A stretch of DNA of 64,000 nt. Origin: Stutzerimonas azotifigens DSM 17556. Its GTDB lineage: Bacteria; Pseudomonadota; Gammaproteobacteria; Pseudomonadales; Pseudomonadaceae. The stretch lies in assembly GCF_000425625.1 (NCBI RefSeq), contig NZ_AUDU01000017.1, positions 1 to 64,000 on the forward strand, given 5' to 3'. Position 1 is the stretch's first letter. Each line of letters begins with the position of its first letter. Positions 62,272 through 64,000 of this stretch are shown piece by piece. The translations under genes were made by a program, and so were the position numbers. The notes under the pieces were generated by a model. The model searched no databases and had not been told where the DNA came from. It worked only from the letters and a program-made list of their open reading frames with translations.

Positions 62272-62300
62272 AAGCCCCCGTACGCGGGGGCTTCTTCTTT
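62272..62300 (+). terminator. Rho-independent terminator
   Basis: AAGCCCCCG/CGGGGGCTT 9-bp stem with a TACG loop followed by CTTCTTTT. Confidence 0.88.
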
Positions 62301-62471
62301 TCGCAACGCCCTTTTGCGCATTTCCCGTCTCCAGGCCGACGCTGGCTGACGCTGGCCTGCCTCAGGAGACGTCCACATACGCGACCCATTCAAGATCGGA
62401 TACCCAAGCGGGCGACCCGCTGATCGCAAGCACACATGATTCGGCTTGACCGAACACAGAGCCGAACCGGA

Positions 62472-62491
62472 TACTGTTCATCCATACAGCT
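62472..62491. promoter_or_regulatory. LexA (SOS) box upstream of the ICE imuA
   Basis: TACTGTTCATCCATACAGCT has the CTG-N10-CAG core of gammaproteobacterial SOS boxes. It ends 16 bp before the imuA start, the same layout as at the chromosomal cassette. The box also argues against the longer imuA frame from 62436. Confidence 0.88.
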
Positions 62492-62507
62492 AAATAAGAA
62501 TCTTCCT

Positions 62508-63134
62508 ATGTCTGCCGTGGTCGCTCTCGACCGCCTGCTCGATTCGCGGCATGTCTGGCGCGGCCAGGCAATCAGCTCCCCCTCTTCTACCCAATCGACC
62601 GGGCACACCGAATTGGACTCAGCCTTGCCGGGTGGCGGTTGGCCGGGCTCGGCGCTGAGCGAGATTCTTGTTGCCACCAGCGGCATTGGTGAGCTGCGCC
62701 TGCTGTGGCCGACGCTGGCACGCTTGACCTCAGCCGGTGAACGGGTGGTGCTGGTAGGGACTCCCCATATCCCCTGCCCTCAGGCGTGGCTCGCTGCTGG
62801 CGTCGACCTGCGCCAGTTGATGATCGTCCGGGCGACGGGTCGTGATGCGCTGTGGGCCACCGAGCAATGCCTGCGTTCCGGCAGTTGTGGTGCGGTGGTG
62901 TGCTGGCCAATGCAGGCGGACGACCGTGCTCTGCGTCGCCTGCAGGTGGCTGCCGAAACGGGGAAAACGCTGGCCTTTGCCTACCGCCCTCTGGACGAGG
63001 CCGTGAACGCCTCACCCGCAGCCTTGCGCCTGACCCTCGATGCCCGCGAGCTGCGCATTCTTAAGTGCCGTGGCGGCCTGGCTCCGGCACGGCCCATCGC
63101 AACACCCGCGCTTGTAGCCGGCGGCGGGCATTGA
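62508..63134 (+). CDS. imuA: Translesion synthesis protein ImuA (ICE copy)
   Basis: A 208-aa ImuA, clearly homologous to the one at 296-913 along its whole length (VVALDRLLD, ALPGGGWP, ELRLLWPTLARLT, GRDALWATEQCLRSGSCGA) but with many substitutions and a different C-terminus (TPALVAGGGH). The start at 62508 (MSAVVALDR) matches the paralogue and leaves the LexA box upstream. imuB begins 7 bp after the stop. Confidence 0.92.
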   Translation: MSAVVALDRLLDSRHVWRGQAISSPSSTQSTGHTELDSALPGGGWPGSALSEILVATSGIGELRLLWPTLARLTSAGERVVLVGTPHIPCPQAWLAAGVDLRQLMIVRATGRDALWATEQCLRSGSCGAVVCWPMQADDRALRRLQVAAETGKTLAFAYRPLDEAVNASPAALRLTLDARELRILKCRGGLAPARPIATPALVAGGGH

Positions 63135-63141
63135 GGTGGCA

Positions 63142-64000
63142 ATGCTCTGGGCCTGCATCCTGTTCCCGCAACTGGCCATGGATGGTGTACTGCGTCACCG
63201 TGCCGATGCCGATTCACCACTGGCATTGCTCGCCGGACCTGCGCAGCGGCGCGTACTGCAGGCAGTCAATCCAGCGGCGCGGGCGATCGGGCTCCGCCCC
63301 GGCCAGTCCCTGATCGCCGCCCAAGCCTTGAGCCAGGACTTCGCTACTGCAGACTACAATCCGGTTGAAATCGAGCACTGGCAGCAGTTGCTCGCCGCCT
63401 GTGCCTACGGTTTCAGCTCTCAAGTCAGCCTGCACTACCCGCGCTGTTTGCTGATGGAGGTGCACTCATGCCTCAGCCTGTTCGGCCCTTGGCCGCGTTT
63501 TGAGGCACGACTGCGCGAGGAGCTCAGCGCACTGGGCTTTCGCCATCGCATTACCGTCGCGCCCAATCCCGCCGCTGCGCGGATACTGGCCAACGTTCAT
63601 AATGGCCTGGTAATCACCGATGCTGACGCACTGCGCCAGGCCCTTGATCGGCTGCCCGTGCAACATCTGGGATTTTCCCGCGAGGCAGCCACGGCCTTTT
63701 CTCGCATGGGTTTGCGCAATCTGGCGCGAATACTCGCTCAGCCCCGCGACAGCCTGAGTCGGCGATTCCCCGCCGAGGTCCTGGTGCAGCTGGATCGTCT
63801 GCTCGGCATCCGCCCGCTGGCCCTGGACTTCCACCGCCCGCCCGATGTGTTCGAGCAGCGCATCGAGCTGAACTTTGATGTCAAATCGCATCAGGCGCTG
63901 CTGTTTCCCCTGCGTCGGCTGACGGCGGACCTCGCCGCTTACCTGGCCGGACGCGACAGCGGCGTGCAGCGCTTTGTCCTGCATCTGGAGCATCGCGCCA
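63142..64000 (+). CDS. imuB: Y-family polymerase-like ImuB (ICE copy), cut by window end
   Basis: The first 286 codons of an ImuB that parallels the chromosomal one ([78 protein letters not shown]). The frame is open to the window edge. A dnaE2 copy is expected next but cannot be seen. Confidence 0.92.
   Translation, partial: MLWACILFPQLAMDGVLRHRADADSPLALLAGPAQRRVLQAVNPAARAIGLRPGQSLIAAQALSQDFATADYNPVEIEHWQQLLAACAYGFSSQVSLHYPRCLLMEVHSCLSLFGPWPRFEARLREELSALGFRHRITVAPNPAAARILANVHNGLVITDADALRQALDRLPVQHLGFSREAATAFSRMGLRNLARILAQPRDSLSRRFPAEVLVQLDRLLGIRPLALDFHRPPDVFEQRIELNFDVKSHQALLFPLRRLTADLAAYLAGRDSGVQRFVLHLEHRA

Larger units (their letters stand above)
62182..62507. other. Junction between ICE backbone and imu cargo
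   Basis: 326 bp. Left part: a terminator (62272-62300) and a CAGGAGACGTCCAC leader (about 62364-62377) like those before other ICE genes but with no ATG after it. Right part: the LexA box and imuA promoter. The cargo boundary probably lies between 62378 and 62470. Confidence 0.55.
48116..64000. mobile_element. ICEclc/PAGI-2-type integrative and conjugative element, partial
   Basis: From the tRNA-Gly att site rightward, gene content and order match the regulatory and DNA-processing end of ICEclc-family elements: LysR, alpA, parA, shi, parB, DUF2857, STY4528, PFL_4669, DUF3158, ssb, topB. Accessory genes and an imuA-imuB cassette follow. Integrase, relaxase and mating-pair genes are not in the window and should lie beyond 64000. 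Base composition is lower in GC than the chromosomal neighbours, especially near the end. Confidence 0.9.

Overview
The window looks like chromosome of a Pseudomonas-group gammaproteobacterium (high GC, gene order and protein families typical of Pseudomonas, and intergenic repeats such as GTAGGGTGGGCTTCAGCCCACC split by a dyad that I associate with Stutzerimonas/P. stutzeri-like genomes). It also carries the first part of an integrated conjugative element. The species call is inference; no rRNA gene lies in the window, although two rRNA-operon-type promoters firing off the left edge do.

Layout. 1-5404: divergent from the rRNA-operon promoters lies a LexA-controlled imuA-imuB-dnaE2 mutagenesis cassette. 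5442-8695: a decay zone with a truncated GST, a MarR/GNAT regulator divergent from an SDR oxidoreductase, an internally deleted hydroxyisobutyrate-dehydrogenase-like gene and a vanB fragment. 8789-12770: a low-GC island with an FRG-domain protein and a large uncharacterised protein, ending beside tRNA-Pro(GGG). 12817-20631: tRNA-Pro, a MerR-like gene, ihfA, pheT, pheS, rplT, rpmI, infC, thrS and tRNA-Val(GAC), the conserved translation cluster. 20727-48107: ordinary Pseudomonas core genes. These include a PA2778/PA2779 pair, acyl-CoA dehydrogenases, uppP, a pheC-like gene, redox and metal regulators, an orphan curlin-repeat protein, dusA, tal, rssBC, a PilZ gene, mlaA, queF, an ABC exporter and fadE. 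They are interspersed with REP-like repeats.

48116-64000 (continuing off the right edge): an ICEclc/PAGI-2-type integrative and conjugative element. It begins at an 18-bp copy of the 3' end of tRNA-Gly (48116-48133) and runs LysR, alpA, parA, shi, parB (bisD-like), DUF2857 (bisC-like), STY4528-type replication gene, PFL_4669/TIGR03761 gene, DUF3158 gene, ssb and topB. Small orphan genes with hairpin leaders follow, then a second LexA-boxed imuA-imuB cassette as cargo. Integrase and type IV secretion genes are not in the window.

How it works together. Both imu cassettes have a canonical SOS box, so DNA damage should induce a chromosomal and an ICE-borne mutasome together; the two are diverged paralogues, not a recent duplication. 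The left part of the ICE is the regulation and DNA-processing module. Its replication gene contains a perfect DnaA box, two 18-bp palindromic direct repeats and an AT-rich tract, which makes an internal origin of replication a plausible and testable idea. A 37-nt perfect palindrome sits between ssb and topB.
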